Assembly (NCBI GenBank): GCA_003133285.1
Contig: PKWR01000030.1
Span: 1 to 5,517 of the forward strand
Source of the DNA: Coriobacteriia bacterium
Lineage (GTDB): Bacteria > Actinomycetota > Coriobacteriia > Anaerosomatales > PALSA-660
Reading direction: 5' to 3'
Length of the DNA: 5,517 nucleotides
Shown here in pieces: positions 1 to 4,947 of the stretch; position 1 is the stretch's first letter, and each line of letters starts with the position of its first letter. A program made the position numbers and the translations under genes. The notes under the pieces are model-generated. The model had not been told where the DNA came from, did no database searches, and was given only the letters and a program-made list of their open reading frames with translations.

Positions 1-152
1 AGCTGGATCGCCGCGTCGTCGGCGGCGATGGCGGCCACGCCGCCCAGCGGGACGCCCGGCGCTCAGCACCAGCTGTCAGACCCCCGGCCATACTCAGAAC
101 GGTCACCACGGCAGTTCTGTCGGAACAACACCGGCAGTTCTGTCGGTAACCC
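1..152. other. Region downstream of tRNA-Arg, no gene assigned
   Basis: I cannot assign a gene here. Positions 1-62 are very GC-rich and open in several frames on both strands. One minus-strand frame begins after a TGA (complement of 63-65) and reads APGVPLGGVAAIAADDAAIQ to the edge, almost entirely with G or C in third positions. Its only in-window start is a GTG at 38 with no visible ribosome binding site. Plus-strand frames are just as GC3-rich, so direction is undecided. Positions 74-85 read tgtcagaccccc, and two near-palindromic repeats follow at 109-146. This mixture could be the end of an insertion sequence next to an unknown neighbouring gene, but I see no transposase. Confidence 0.3.
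109..146. repeat. Two tandem near-palindromic 15-bp repeats
   Basis: The 15-mer cggcagttctgtcgg occurs at 109-123 and again, identical, at 132-146, a period of 23 bp. The second copy is preceded by a C, giving ccggcagttctgtcgg, an almost perfect dyad (CCGRCAG-AA-CTGYCGG on the other strand). The pair is flanked by ggtcacc (101-107) and ggtaacc (145-151), which are inverted relative to each other with one mismatch. The array ends 6 bp from the tRNA 3' CCA. It could be a double operator, a transposase-binding array at the end of an insertion sequence, or a tRNA downstream hairpin. There is no T-tract on either strand, so a classical terminator is unlikely. Confidence 0.7.
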
Positions 153-228
153 TGGCGCGCTCGGAGGGACTCGAACCCCCAACCTTCTGATCCGTAGTCA
201 GATGCTCTATCCGTTGAGCTACGAGCGC
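153..228 (-). tRNA. tRNA-Arg (anticodon ACG)
   Basis: The minus strand folds into a complete 76-nt cloverleaf. The 7-bp acceptor stem is GCGCTCG/CGAGCGC (222-228 with 157-163). The D-arm is GCTC/GAGC, the anticodon stem TCTGA/TCAGA, and the T-arm GGGGG-TTCGAGT-CCCTC with one G-T pair. The anticodon loop CTACGGA places ACG at 195-193, so the tRNA is arginine-accepting. A34 is normally deaminated to inosine by TadA in this tRNA, which then reads CGU, CGC and CGA. The discriminator is G, and the 3' CCA is encoded in the DNA (153-155). The gene lies downstream of dnaB on the same strand and probably has its own promoter. No introns or mismatched stems are seen. Confidence 0.97.
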
Positions 229-243
229 AGGGCGTGCCTCGAT

Positions 244-249
244 AGTGTA
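244..249 (-). promoter_or_regulatory. Possible -10 element for tRNA-Arg
   Basis: The minus strand reads TACACT, the same hexamer as the proposed -10 of rpsF. It ends 15 bp before the mature tRNA 5' end, which suits a short 5' leader later removed by RNase P. No good -35 hexamer is visible at 16-18 bp spacing (GCCAAG and similar), so this is a weak call. The tRNA could instead be processed from read-through of the dnaB transcript. Confidence 0.3.
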
Positions 250-254
250 CGCCG

Positions 255-292
255 CCCGGGACTCCTCTTGGCCGCGGTGGGCCTGTCCCGGG
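255..292 (-). terminator. Strong GC hairpin between dnaB and tRNA-Arg
   Basis: An 8-bp perfect inverted repeat, cccgggac (255-262) and gtcccggg (285-292), encloses a second stem, ggcc (270-273) with ggcc (280-283). It begins 16 bases after the dnaB stop codon and ends before the tRNA promoter region. The position suits termination of the rplI-dnaB transcript. No U-tract follows on the minus strand, so it would be a tail-less terminator, as often proposed for high-GC bacteria, or an mRNA 3'-end stabiliser. Confidence 0.45.
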
Positions 293-307
293 GAGGATCT
301 GCGGCCG

Positions 308-1711
308 TCAGCCGGGCGCCATGTCCACGAAGCGGCTGAAGTGGCCCTGGAAGGCCACGGTCACCGTGGTGGTCGGGCCGTTGCGGTGCTTGGCGACGAT
401 GATCTCGGCGGTGCCCTTCGGCGGCTGATTGCCGACCGAGCGCTCGTCCTCGTAGCCGGTCTCGTCGCGCTTGTAGACGTCACGGTGGATGAACATGACC
501 ACGTCGGCGTCCTGTTCGATGGCGCCCGACTCGCGGAGGTCCGAGAGCATCGGCCGCTTGTCAGCGCGCTGCTCGACCGCGCGGGAGAGCTGCGACAGCG
601 CGAGCACGGGGACGTTGAGCTCCTTGGCCAGGATCTTCAGGCCGCGCGAGATCTCCGAGATCTCGACCTGCCGGTTCTCGGCGCGACGCGACGCGCCCTG
701 CATGAGCTGCAGGTAGTCGACGATGATCAGGCCTTCCTTCTTGCCGCGGAACATGCGGCGCGCCTTCGCCCGCAGCTCCATGATCGAGAGCGCCGGCGTG
801 TCGTCGACGTGCAGGTCGCACCCGTCGAGCCGCCCCATCGCGTCCATCAGCGGCTTCCAGTCGGACTCGAGCAGGCGTCCGGTGCGCAGCTTCTGACCGT
901 CCACCCGCGACTCCGAGGAGAGGATCCGCATGACGAGTTGTTCTGACGCCATCTCCAGAGAGAAGACGCCGACCGCGGTGCCCTTGCGTGCCGCGTTGAC
1001 CGCCAGGTTGAGTGCGAAGGCCGTCTTGCCCACCGATGGCCGGGCCGCCAGGATGATCAGGTCGCCGCGATGGAGGCCGGCAAGCAGGCGATCGAGCTCG
1101 GTCCAGCCGGTGGTCACGCCGGTCAGGTGCTCCTGGCGCTCGTAGAGCTCCTCGAGGTGCTTCCATCCCTCGGTGAGCAGCTCGTCGATCGGCTTGAAGG
1201 TCGTCTCGACGCGTTCGTTGGTGACGTCGAAGATCTCCTTCTCGCAGGTCTCGATGACGTCGTCGATATCGTCGGGCGCCTCGTAGCCGAGCGCGGCGAT
1301 GTGCGTGGCCGCGAGGATGAGGCGGCGGAGCAGCGACATGCGCTTCACGATGTCCGCGTACTGGCCGACGTTACCGGCGAGCGGGACGGTGTTCACGACG
1401 TCGAGCAGGTAGGTCTTGCCGCCCACCTGCTCCAGCTCACCGGTCGACTCGAGGCGCGCGGCCAGGGTCACGACGTCACAGGGCTCCCCCTTGGCGAACA
1501 GGGCGGAGATGGCCGAGAAGATGCGCTGGTGAGCCTGGCGGTAGAGGTCCTCGGCCTTGGCCTTGCTCAGGCCGGTGGCCGTGGCGTCGGCCGACAGCAG
1601 CATGGCCCCGAGCAGCGACTTCTCGGCGTCGAGGTCATGCGGAGGCACGCGGTCGCCGGCCCACATCGGGCCTGCTCCCGCGCCACGCGATCTGTCGTCA
1701 GCCACTGCCAC
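308..1711 (-). CDS. dnaB: Replicative DNA helicase DnaB
   Basis: This 467-residue protein is a full-length DnaB, the hexameric ATP-driven helicase that unwinds DNA at the replication fork and binds primase. The N-terminal DnaB domain starts at VPPHDLDAEKSLLGAML (about residues 22-38) and runs to about 125. A linker helix region follows, then the RecA-like motor from about 198. The Walker A loop is ARPSVGKT (223-230), Glu253 in FSLEM is the likely catalytic glutamate, and Walker B is LIIVDYLQLM (328-337). Lys441 and Arg443 in KHRNGP match the arginine-finger region. No intein interrupts the motor domain. The chosen start is GTG. A second GTG two codons in (1705) is about equally likely, because a GAGG lies 4 bases before the first and 10 before the second. 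The gene follows rplI after 95 bases and is probably cotranscribed with it. Confidence 0.97.
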   Translation of the reverse strand: MAVADDRSRGAGAGPMWAGDRVPPHDLDAEKSLLGAMLLSADATATGLSKAKAEDLYRQAHQRIFSAISALFAKGEPCDVVTLAARLESTGELEQVGGKTYLLDVVNTVPLAGNVGQYADIVKRMSLLRRLILAATHIAALGYEAPDDIDDVIETCEKEIFDVTNERVETTFKPIDELLTEGWKHLEELYERQEHLTGVTTGWTELDRLLAGLHRGDLIILAARPSVGKTAFALNLAVNAARKGTAVGVFSLEMASEQLVMRILSSESRVDGQKLRTGRLLESDWKPLMDAMGRLDGCDLHVDDTPALSIMELRAKARRMFRGKKEGLIIVDYLQLMQGASRRAENRQVEISEISRGLKILAKELNVPVLALSQLSRAVEQRADKRPMLSDLRESGAIEQDADVVMFIHRDVYKRDETGYEDERSVGNQPPKGTAEIIVAKHRNGPTTTVTVAFQGHFSRFVDMAPG

Positions 1712-1806
1712 CAGTCCTCACTCGTGTCACGCCCCGGGTCGTGCGGGCGCGCCGCACTCCAGTGATGCCGCGGCCGCGCTCCGCCCGACGTACGGGTCAT
1801 GTGGTC

Positions 1807-2442
1807 CTACTCGGTGTCGCTGTCGCCAGACTCGTCGTCGGACGTCTCGTCGACCTCGACGGCGGCGGCCTCAGCGGCAGCGGCCTCCTCGGCGGCGAGC
1901 TCAGCGGCGGCCAGGGCCTCGGCCTCGGCGGCTGCGGCCTTGGCGACTGCAGCCTCGGCGGCTGCGGCTTCCTCGGCTGCGAGCGCGGCGGCGCCGCCCT
2001 CCGGAACGACCTTGACGGTCAGCGTGGCCTTGACGTCGCCGAAGACGCTCACGACGACGTGGTGCTCGCCGGTGGTCTTGATGGGACGGTGCAGGTCCAT
2101 GCGCTTGTGGTCGATGTCGGCGCCCAACTGCGCGGCGACGGCCTCCTCGATCATCAGCGTCGTGACCGAACCGAAGAGCTTGCCGTCGAGGCCGGCCTTC
2201 GCTTCGAGCACGATCGACATGCCCTCGATCGAGGTGGCAACCGACTGCGCATCGCCCATACGTGTGGCGTTGCGCTTGTTGATGTTCTCCATGCGCGACT
2301 GGAGCTGCTTGATGTTGCCCGGGGTGGCTACGAGCGCCATCTTGCGGGGGAGCAGGTAGTTCGCGGCATAGCCACGGGCGACCTCGACGACATCGCCCTC
2401 GTGGCCCTTGCCCTTCACCTCTGCGGTGAGGATGACTTTCAT
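1807..2442 (-). CDS. rplI: 50S ribosomal protein L9 with long Ala/Glu-rich tail
   Basis: This is ribosomal protein L9, a 23S rRNA-binding protein near the L1 stalk. Residues 1-48 form the conserved N-terminal domain: MKVILTAEVKGKGHEGDVVEV, then ARGYAANYLLPRKMA. A linking helix follows, then the C-terminal domain including KLFGSVT (88-94) and LGADIDHKRMDL (106-117), ending near residue 148. The usual length is about 150 residues, but this protein has 211. The extra 63 residues are almost all Ala and Glu, then finish with an acidic stretch ending DDESGDSDTE. The ATG at 2442 has a good AAGGAG site (2450-2455) 7 bases upstream. The gene is preceded by its own promoter-like sequence and followed by dnaB. 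The tail is in frame with no sign of a frameshift, since it ends in an ordinary stop and keeps GC-rich third positions. Its function is unknown. Confidence 0.97.
   Translation of the reverse strand: MKVILTAEVKGKGHEGDVVEVARGYAANYLLPRKMALVATPGNIKQLQSRMENINKRNATRMGDAQSVATSIEGMSIVLEAKAGLDGKLFGSVTTLMIEEAVAAQLGADIDHKRMDLHRPIKTTGEHHVVVSVFGDVKATLTVKVVPEGGAAALAAEEAAAAEAAVAKAAAAEAEALAAAELAAEEAAAAEAAAVEVDETSDDESGDSDTE
1922..1968 (-). repeat. In-frame 30-bp period repeat in the L9 tail
   Basis: The 17-mer gcctcggcggctgcggc occurs at 1922-1938 and 1952-1968, exactly 30 bp (10 codons) apart. Both copies encode similar Ala/Glu stretches. The surrounding sequence is made of related GCC/GCG/GAG codons, so the tail probably grew by in-frame duplication and may vary in length between strains. 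Confidence 0.65.
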
Positions 2443-2461
2443 TGCGTTACTCCTTCGTCTG

Positions 2462-2492
2462 CCGCGGCCCGGGATCGGTCCCGTCCACGCGG
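2462..2492 (-). promoter_or_regulatory. Two-part hairpin in the rplI leader
   Basis: On the minus strand an outer stem CCGCG/CGCGG (2488-2492 with 2462-2466) encloses an inner stem CGGGA/TCCCG (2479-2483 with 2470-2474). A CCGA tetraloop closes the inner stem. Internal loops of 4 and 3 bases join the two stems. The structure lies between the proposed transcription start (near 2496) and the rplI ribosome binding site (2450-2455). It could influence rplI translation or mRNA stability. No known riboswitch or L9 leader family is recognised in it. Confidence 0.4.
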
Positions 2493-2502
2493 CGCGTCCT
2501 TC

Positions 2503-2531
2503 ACTCTATGACCGGCCGGGCGCCGACTCAA
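2503..2531 (-). promoter_or_regulatory. Putative promoter for rplI-dnaB
   Basis: The minus strand carries TTGAGT (2526-2531), a 17-bp spacer, then TAGAGT (2503-2508). Each hexamer matches 4 of 6 positions of the primary sigma factor consensus, and the spacing is ideal. Transcription would begin near 2496, giving a leader of about 54 bases. The spacer is extremely GC-rich, so chance matches are less likely than in AT-rich DNA. Read-through from the upstream operon is also possible. Confidence 0.45.
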
Positions 2532-2555
2532 GGCGCCTGACGCCCGCATCCCGGT

Positions 2556-2606
2556 CCATCCACAGGCCGCGCATAGGCGCTTCCTGCGGTTTCCACACTA
2601 TCCACC
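2556..2606 (+). other. Three degenerate DnaA-box-like 9-mers
   Basis: Three 9-mers in the same orientation each match 7 of 9 positions of the consensus TTATCCACA: ccatccaca (2556-2564), gtttccaca (2589-2597) and ctatccacc (2598-2606). None is perfect, and the region is not AT-rich. They lie upstream of the proposed rplI promoter. They might be weak DnaA sites controlling rplI-dnaB, or coincidence. Confidence 0.2.
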
Positions 2607-2637
2607 GACCTGCGACGTTTCCGCCGAGCGGTCGGGT

Positions 2638-2654
2638 AGCGCTTCCGAGCGGCT
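2638..2654 (-). terminator. Weak hairpin after the DUF2232 gene
   Basis: Just downstream of the DUF2232 stop codon the minus strand can pair CGCT with AGCG around a CGGA tetraloop, extended by an AG/CT pair past one bulged C. A short GTCC/GGAC hairpin also spans the stop codon (2657-2668). No U-tract follows. These are weak candidates for the end of the rpsF operon transcript. Confidence 0.2.
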
Positions 2655-2659
2655 GTGTC

Positions 2660-3616
2660 CTATCGGACGGCGCCGGTCGACGTTGCGGCCTGCCCCCGCG
2701 CGACCTTGCGGAAGTTGAGGAACAGGTCGACGAGCCCGAGCACCCCCAAGAGCAGGAGGAGCCACGTGCTCAGTACGAGCAGCACGTACCCCAGCGTGCG
2801 CATGAAGCGTCCCACGCCGAGCCTGCGATAGAGCGCGGCCACGAGGCCGAACCCCTGCAGCACCAGCGCCGGGAACACGATCATCAACAAGCTGAGACCC
2901 GCGATGTAGACGACGCCCCGCGAGTGCCCTTGGAACGTTCCCGCGGCCATCAGCGCAAGACTGGCTATCGTCGGCCACACGAGATGGAAGCTCAGGTCGA
3001 CATCCGCGAGGACCGGATACCTGCTGGCCTCCACACCGAGCGTGCGTCCGGCCCGCGACACGAGCGGGACCGCGAGCATCATGCCCACGCCCGTCATGTA
3101 GGCGATGGCTGCAGGCAGCATCGCCGCGGTGACGGTGAGCAGCGTCGCCATGTTCTGCCGGACGAATGTCGGGTCCGAGACCATGCCGCTGGCCGCGAGC
3201 TTCTCGAACGCCTGAGGTGCGGCGGCAAGGTTGTCCTTGATCAGCTGCATCCCGAACGGCGTGACCAGGAACGCTGCGGTGGCCGCGAAGGTCGCGAACA
3301 CGACCACGTTCCAGGCCGGGTAGCGCCGCAGCGCCAAGGCTGCGCCCGGACCGGCTGCAAGCAGCGCGACAGCCACGTAGAGGGCGTCGAGCGGGAGCAG
3401 ACCGGGCAACACGATCGGACCGAATACCGCGACCAGTGCGCTCGTGGAGAGCGCGGCTGCGACGGACGACCACGTGCCGAAGCGGTAGGCGATCCATCCG
3501 AGCGCGAAGCCGGCCAGCGGGATCCCCACGAAGGGGAACACCGGCACGACAAAGCCCGCCGCGATGGTCGCGACGCTCAGAAGGACTGCGTTCCGCATGT
3601 CGGCTGGGGTCGCCAT
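2660..3616 (-). CDS. DUF2232 (YybS-like) integral membrane protein
   Basis: This 318-residue polytopic membrane protein resembles the DUF2232/YybS family, whose function is not established. Hydrophobic stretches lie at about residues 10-40 (probably two segments), 51-71, 76-96, 101-120, 158-185, 212-228, 234-260 and 276-302. A soluble loop covers about 121-157. The family-like C-terminal half contains DVDLSFHLVWP (205-215), a VLQGFGLVAALYRRLG stretch (252-267) and a final FLNFRK (299-304). I chose the ATG at 3616, 4 bases after the rpsR stop, because AGGGG lies about 8 bases upstream. A GTG directly before it, and longer in-frame starts inside rpsR, are less likely. The near-contact with rpsR implies cotranscription and perhaps translational coupling. 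In Bacillus, yybS is followed by gdpP before rplI. No gdpP lies in that place here. Confidence 0.85.
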   Translation of the reverse strand: MATPADMRNAVLLSVATIAAGFVVPVFPFVGIPLAGFALGWIAYRFGTWSSVAAALSTSALVAVFGPIVLPGLLPLDALYVAVALLAAGPGAALALRRYPAWNVVVFATFAATAAFLVTPFGMQLIKDNLAAAPQAFEKLAASGMVSDPTFVRQNMATLLTVTAAMLPAAIAYMTGVGMMLAVPLVSRAGRTLGVEASRYPVLADVDLSFHLVWPTIASLALMAAGTFQGHSRGVVYIAGLSLLMIVFPALVLQGFGLVAALYRRLGVGRFMRTLGYVLLVLSTWLLLLLGVLGLVDLFLNFRKVARGQAATSTGAVR

Positions 3617-3620
3617 CACA

Positions 3621-3887
3621 CTAGCCCCTGCGGCCCCGGCCCTCGACCTTGGTGCTGACAACGGGCACGACGTACGGAAGAAGTGCCATCTCACGGGCAC
3701 GCTTCACGGCCATCGACATCGCGTGCTGGTGCTGCGCGCAGTTGCCCGTGACGCGGCGCGGCTTGATCTTGCCGCGGTCGGTCATGAACTTGCGGAGGCC
3801 CTGGGAGTCCTTGTAGTCGATGAACTCCGAGTGGTCCTTGCAGAACTGGCAGAACTTGCGCTTCGGCTTACGACTGTATTCGCTCAT
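3621..3887 (-). CDS. rpsR: 30S ribosomal protein S18, zinc-binding type
   Basis: S18 binds the 30S platform as a dimer with S6. The protein has 88 residues from the ATG at 3887, a normal length. It shows FCQFCKDH with Cys13 and Cys16, then GNCAQHQHAMSMAVKRAREMALLPY with Cys50 and His53. This is a C+ (zinc-ribbon) S18 rather than the cysteine-free paralogue used by some actinobacteria under zinc limitation. An upstream in-frame GTG at 3908 is rejected as the start: an AAGGAGG site lies inside its first codons and serves the ATG, with a somewhat long spacing of 11 bases. The gene lies between ssb and the DUF2232 gene, in the conserved rpsF-ssb-rpsR order. Confidence 0.97.
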   Translation of the reverse strand: MSEYSRKPKRKFCQFCKDHSEFIDYKDSQGLRKFMTDRGKIKPRRVTGNCAQHQHAMSMAVKRAREMALLPYVVPVVSTKVEGRGRRG

Positions 3888-3964
3888 GTGCGTCCTATCC
3901 TCCTTCACCCGTCTCGCTCGCTTCTACGAGTGGAGATCGAGGCGTATCTGGTAGTCACCGAGGC

Positions 3965-3985
3965 GGCGGGAGGGTACCGCCCGCC
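3965..3985 (-). promoter_or_regulatory. Hairpin in the ssb-rpsR spacer
   Basis: A 6-bp perfect stem, ggcggg (3965-3970) and cccgcc (3980-3985), surrounds a loop that contains the palindrome ggtacc. It sits in the 119-base spacer between ssb and rpsR, about 20 bases after the ssb stop. It may be a processing or attenuation site that adjusts the amount of S18 relative to SSB. No U-tract follows. Confidence 0.35.
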
Positions 3986-4006
3986 CGGTGCCGGTCGTGC
4001 ATCGGT

Positions 4007-4429
4007 CTAGAACGGAATGTCCTCGCCGTCGGAAAAGTCCTCGGCGGGGGCGTCTGCGGGGGCGGAAGAGACGGTCCGCGGGCTGGCGGGCGCGTCGCCG
4101 CGACCACCGAGCAGCTCGATGTCGTCTGCGACGACCTCGATGGCGCTGCGCTTCTCCCCGGCCTGGCTTTCCCACTCGCGCCAGCGGAGCTTGCCCTCGA
4201 CCGCGATCTGCTTCCCCTTGCTCAGGAAGCGGGACACGGCCTCACCGCGCGCACCGAACATGGTGACGTCGATGAAGTTGGGCGAGTCCTCCCACTGACC
4301 GCTCGTGGAGTTCTTGCGGCGGTCGTTGACGGCCAGGCGGATCTTGACGATCGCCATGCCGCCGGGAGTCTGCTTCAGCTCCGCGTCCTTGGTGAGGTTG
4401 CCCGTGAGGACGACCCTGTTGATGCTCAT
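4007..4429 (-). CDS. ssb: Single-stranded DNA-binding protein SSB
   Basis: SSB coats single-stranded DNA in replication, recombination and repair and recruits partner proteins through its C-terminal tip. The protein has 140 residues. The OB-fold starts at MSINRVVLTGNLTKDAEL and continues through the FIDVTMFG strand (52-59), AVEGKLRWREWE (76-87) and IEVVADDIELLG (97-108). A short linker of about 20 residues, rich in Ala, Pro and Ser, follows. The end, DFSDGEDIPF, is the acidic partner-binding tip, close to the usual DDDIPF. I chose the ATG at 4429, since an AGGTG lies 8 bases upstream. An in-frame GTG at 4438 would sit almost on top of that site. The gene is 65 bases after rpsF and 119 before rpsR, the standard cluster order. 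Confidence 0.97.
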   Translation of the reverse strand: MSINRVVLTGNLTKDAELKQTPGGMAIVKIRLAVNDRRKNSTSGQWEDSPNFIDVTMFGARGEAVSRFLSKGKQIAVEGKLRWREWESQAGEKRSAIEVVADDIELLGGRGDAPASPRTVSSAPADAPAEDFSDGEDIPF

Positions 4430-4460
4430 GTCGATCACACCTGCTCTCGTGCGTGGTTTA

Positions 4461-4470
4461 CCTCCGGAGG
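4461..4470. promoter_or_regulatory. Perfect palindrome containing SD and anti-SD
   Basis: The rpsF-ssb spacer holds the 10-bp perfect palindrome cctccggagg. It is followed on the minus strand by TAAACC, so it looks like a strong ribosome binding site joined to its own complement. It lies about 30 bases before the ssb ATG, with no start codon at normal distance. It may be a standby or decoy site, or chance. Confidence 0.35.
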
Positions 4471-4494
4471 CATCAGGCCCCCGGTCGCGGCGCT

Positions 4495-4788
4495 CTAGTC
4501 CAGATCGTCGCGACGGACGATCATGAAACGCGCTACGGGGTCCGTGATGTGGAGCACGCGGTCAAGCTCGGCGACTGACTCAGGGTTCGAATGGAACTGG
4601 ATGACCGTGTAGGCACCGTCCGTAAAGCCCTTGATCTCGTAGGCCAGACGGCGCTTGCCCCACTCCTCGGTCGAGTCCACCGTGCCACCCTGGCCGGTGA
4701 TGACGCCGGTCGTCTTGTCGACGACGGCAGCGTGAGACTCCTCGTCGAGCGAGGGGTCGATGAGAAGCATGACTTCGTAAGCCTTCAT
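4495..4788 (-). CDS. rpsF: 30S ribosomal protein S6
   Basis: S6 is a 30S platform protein that forms a heterodimer with S18. The protein has 97 residues, the normal length. It opens MKAYEVMLLIDPSLDEE and has the conserved core VDSTEEWGKRRLAYEIKG (37-54). It ends with ELDRVLHITDPVARFMIVRRD (74-94), typical of S6. The reading frame stays open upstream to 4929, but the ATG at 4788 is clearly the start, because a GGAGGTGA site lies 5 bases before it and matches the S6 N-terminus. There is no long acidic C-terminal tail of the kind that is glutamylated in E. coli. It is the first gene of the proposed rpsF-ssb-rpsR-DUF2232 operon, with a promoter and a structured leader upstream. Confidence 0.97.
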   Translation of the reverse strand: MKAYEVMLLIDPSLDEESHAAVVDKTTGVITGQGGTVDSTEEWGKRRLAYEIKGFTDGAYTVIQFHSNPESVAELDRVLHITDPVARFMIVRRDDLD

Positions 4789-4816
4789 TTGGTTCACCTC
4801 CCTCGGACTATGTCGG

Positions 4817-4846
4817 CCCCGGGACTGTGAAGGCAGCGGCCCGGAA
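4817..4846 (-). ncRNA. Candidate S6:S18-binding leader motif of rpsF
   Basis: The minus strand folds as a stem UUCCGGG (4846-4840) with CCCGGGG (4823-4817), with two outer G-U pairs. On the 5' side a CCG (4839-4837) stays in an asymmetric internal loop opposite one U (4824). A short upper stem CUG/CAG (4836-4834 with 4827-4825) follows, closed by CCUUCA. A CCG bulge in a hairpin ahead of rpsF is the hallmark of the leader bound by the S6:S18 complex, which mimics its 16S rRNA site and represses the operon. The gene pair, position and bulge fit. The exact consensus was not checked, and the upper stem is short. Confidence 0.5.
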
Positions 4847-4864
4847 CAGGAAATGAGCTTCCGA

Positions 4865-4893
4865 AGTGTAGCATCGCGCCGCATGCTCCACAA
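4865..4893 (-). promoter_or_regulatory. Putative promoter of the rpsF operon
   Basis: The minus strand shows TTGTGG (4888-4893), a 17-bp spacer and TACACT (4865-4870), preceded by TGC as an extended -10. Transcription would start near 4858, leaving a leader of about 70 bases with the candidate S6:S18 motif and the ribosome binding site. The spacer carries the inverted repeat AGCAT-N8-ATGCT (4870-4887), which might be a repressor site. The -35 hexamer is weak. Confidence 0.45.
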
Positions 4894-4947
4894 CACGCAG
4901 AATGACCTCGCGCTCTGACACTCCGGCATCCCCTCTGATTCGCGATC

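Noticed and set aside
28..339. Plus-strand open frame of 103 codons containing GGTRTPNLLIRSQMLYPLSY
   Set aside because: This is the antisense reading of the tRNA-Arg gene, a well-known source of false protein predictions.
245..946. Plus-strand frames opposite dnaB, also 1070-1765
   Set aside because: They lie antisense to highly conserved DnaB motifs and have no family features of their own. They reflect high GC content.
1741..1757. Hairpin gtgcgg/ccgcac in the rplI-dnaB spacer as a terminator
   Set aside because: The stem is only 6 bp with no U-tract, and rplI and dnaB are commonly cotranscribed. Such short GC stems are expected by chance here.
1567..1800. Minus-strand frame starting 6 bases after the rplI stop (77 codons, begins MTRTSGGARPRHHW)
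   Set aside because: It overlaps the dnaB start by about 145 bases in another frame, has only a weak GGA upstream, and turns into an out-of-frame reading of the DnaB N-terminal domain.
2408..3658. Plus-strand open frame of 416 codons opposite the DUF2232 gene
   Set aside because: It is antisense to a membrane protein gene with clear family features. Its product is Arg, His, Gln and Glu rich with no recognisable domain, as expected from a GC-rich shadow frame.
3888..3908. Longer S18 start at a GTG
   Set aside because: The AAGGAGG ribosome binding site lies inside the added codons, so the ATG at 3887 is the real start.
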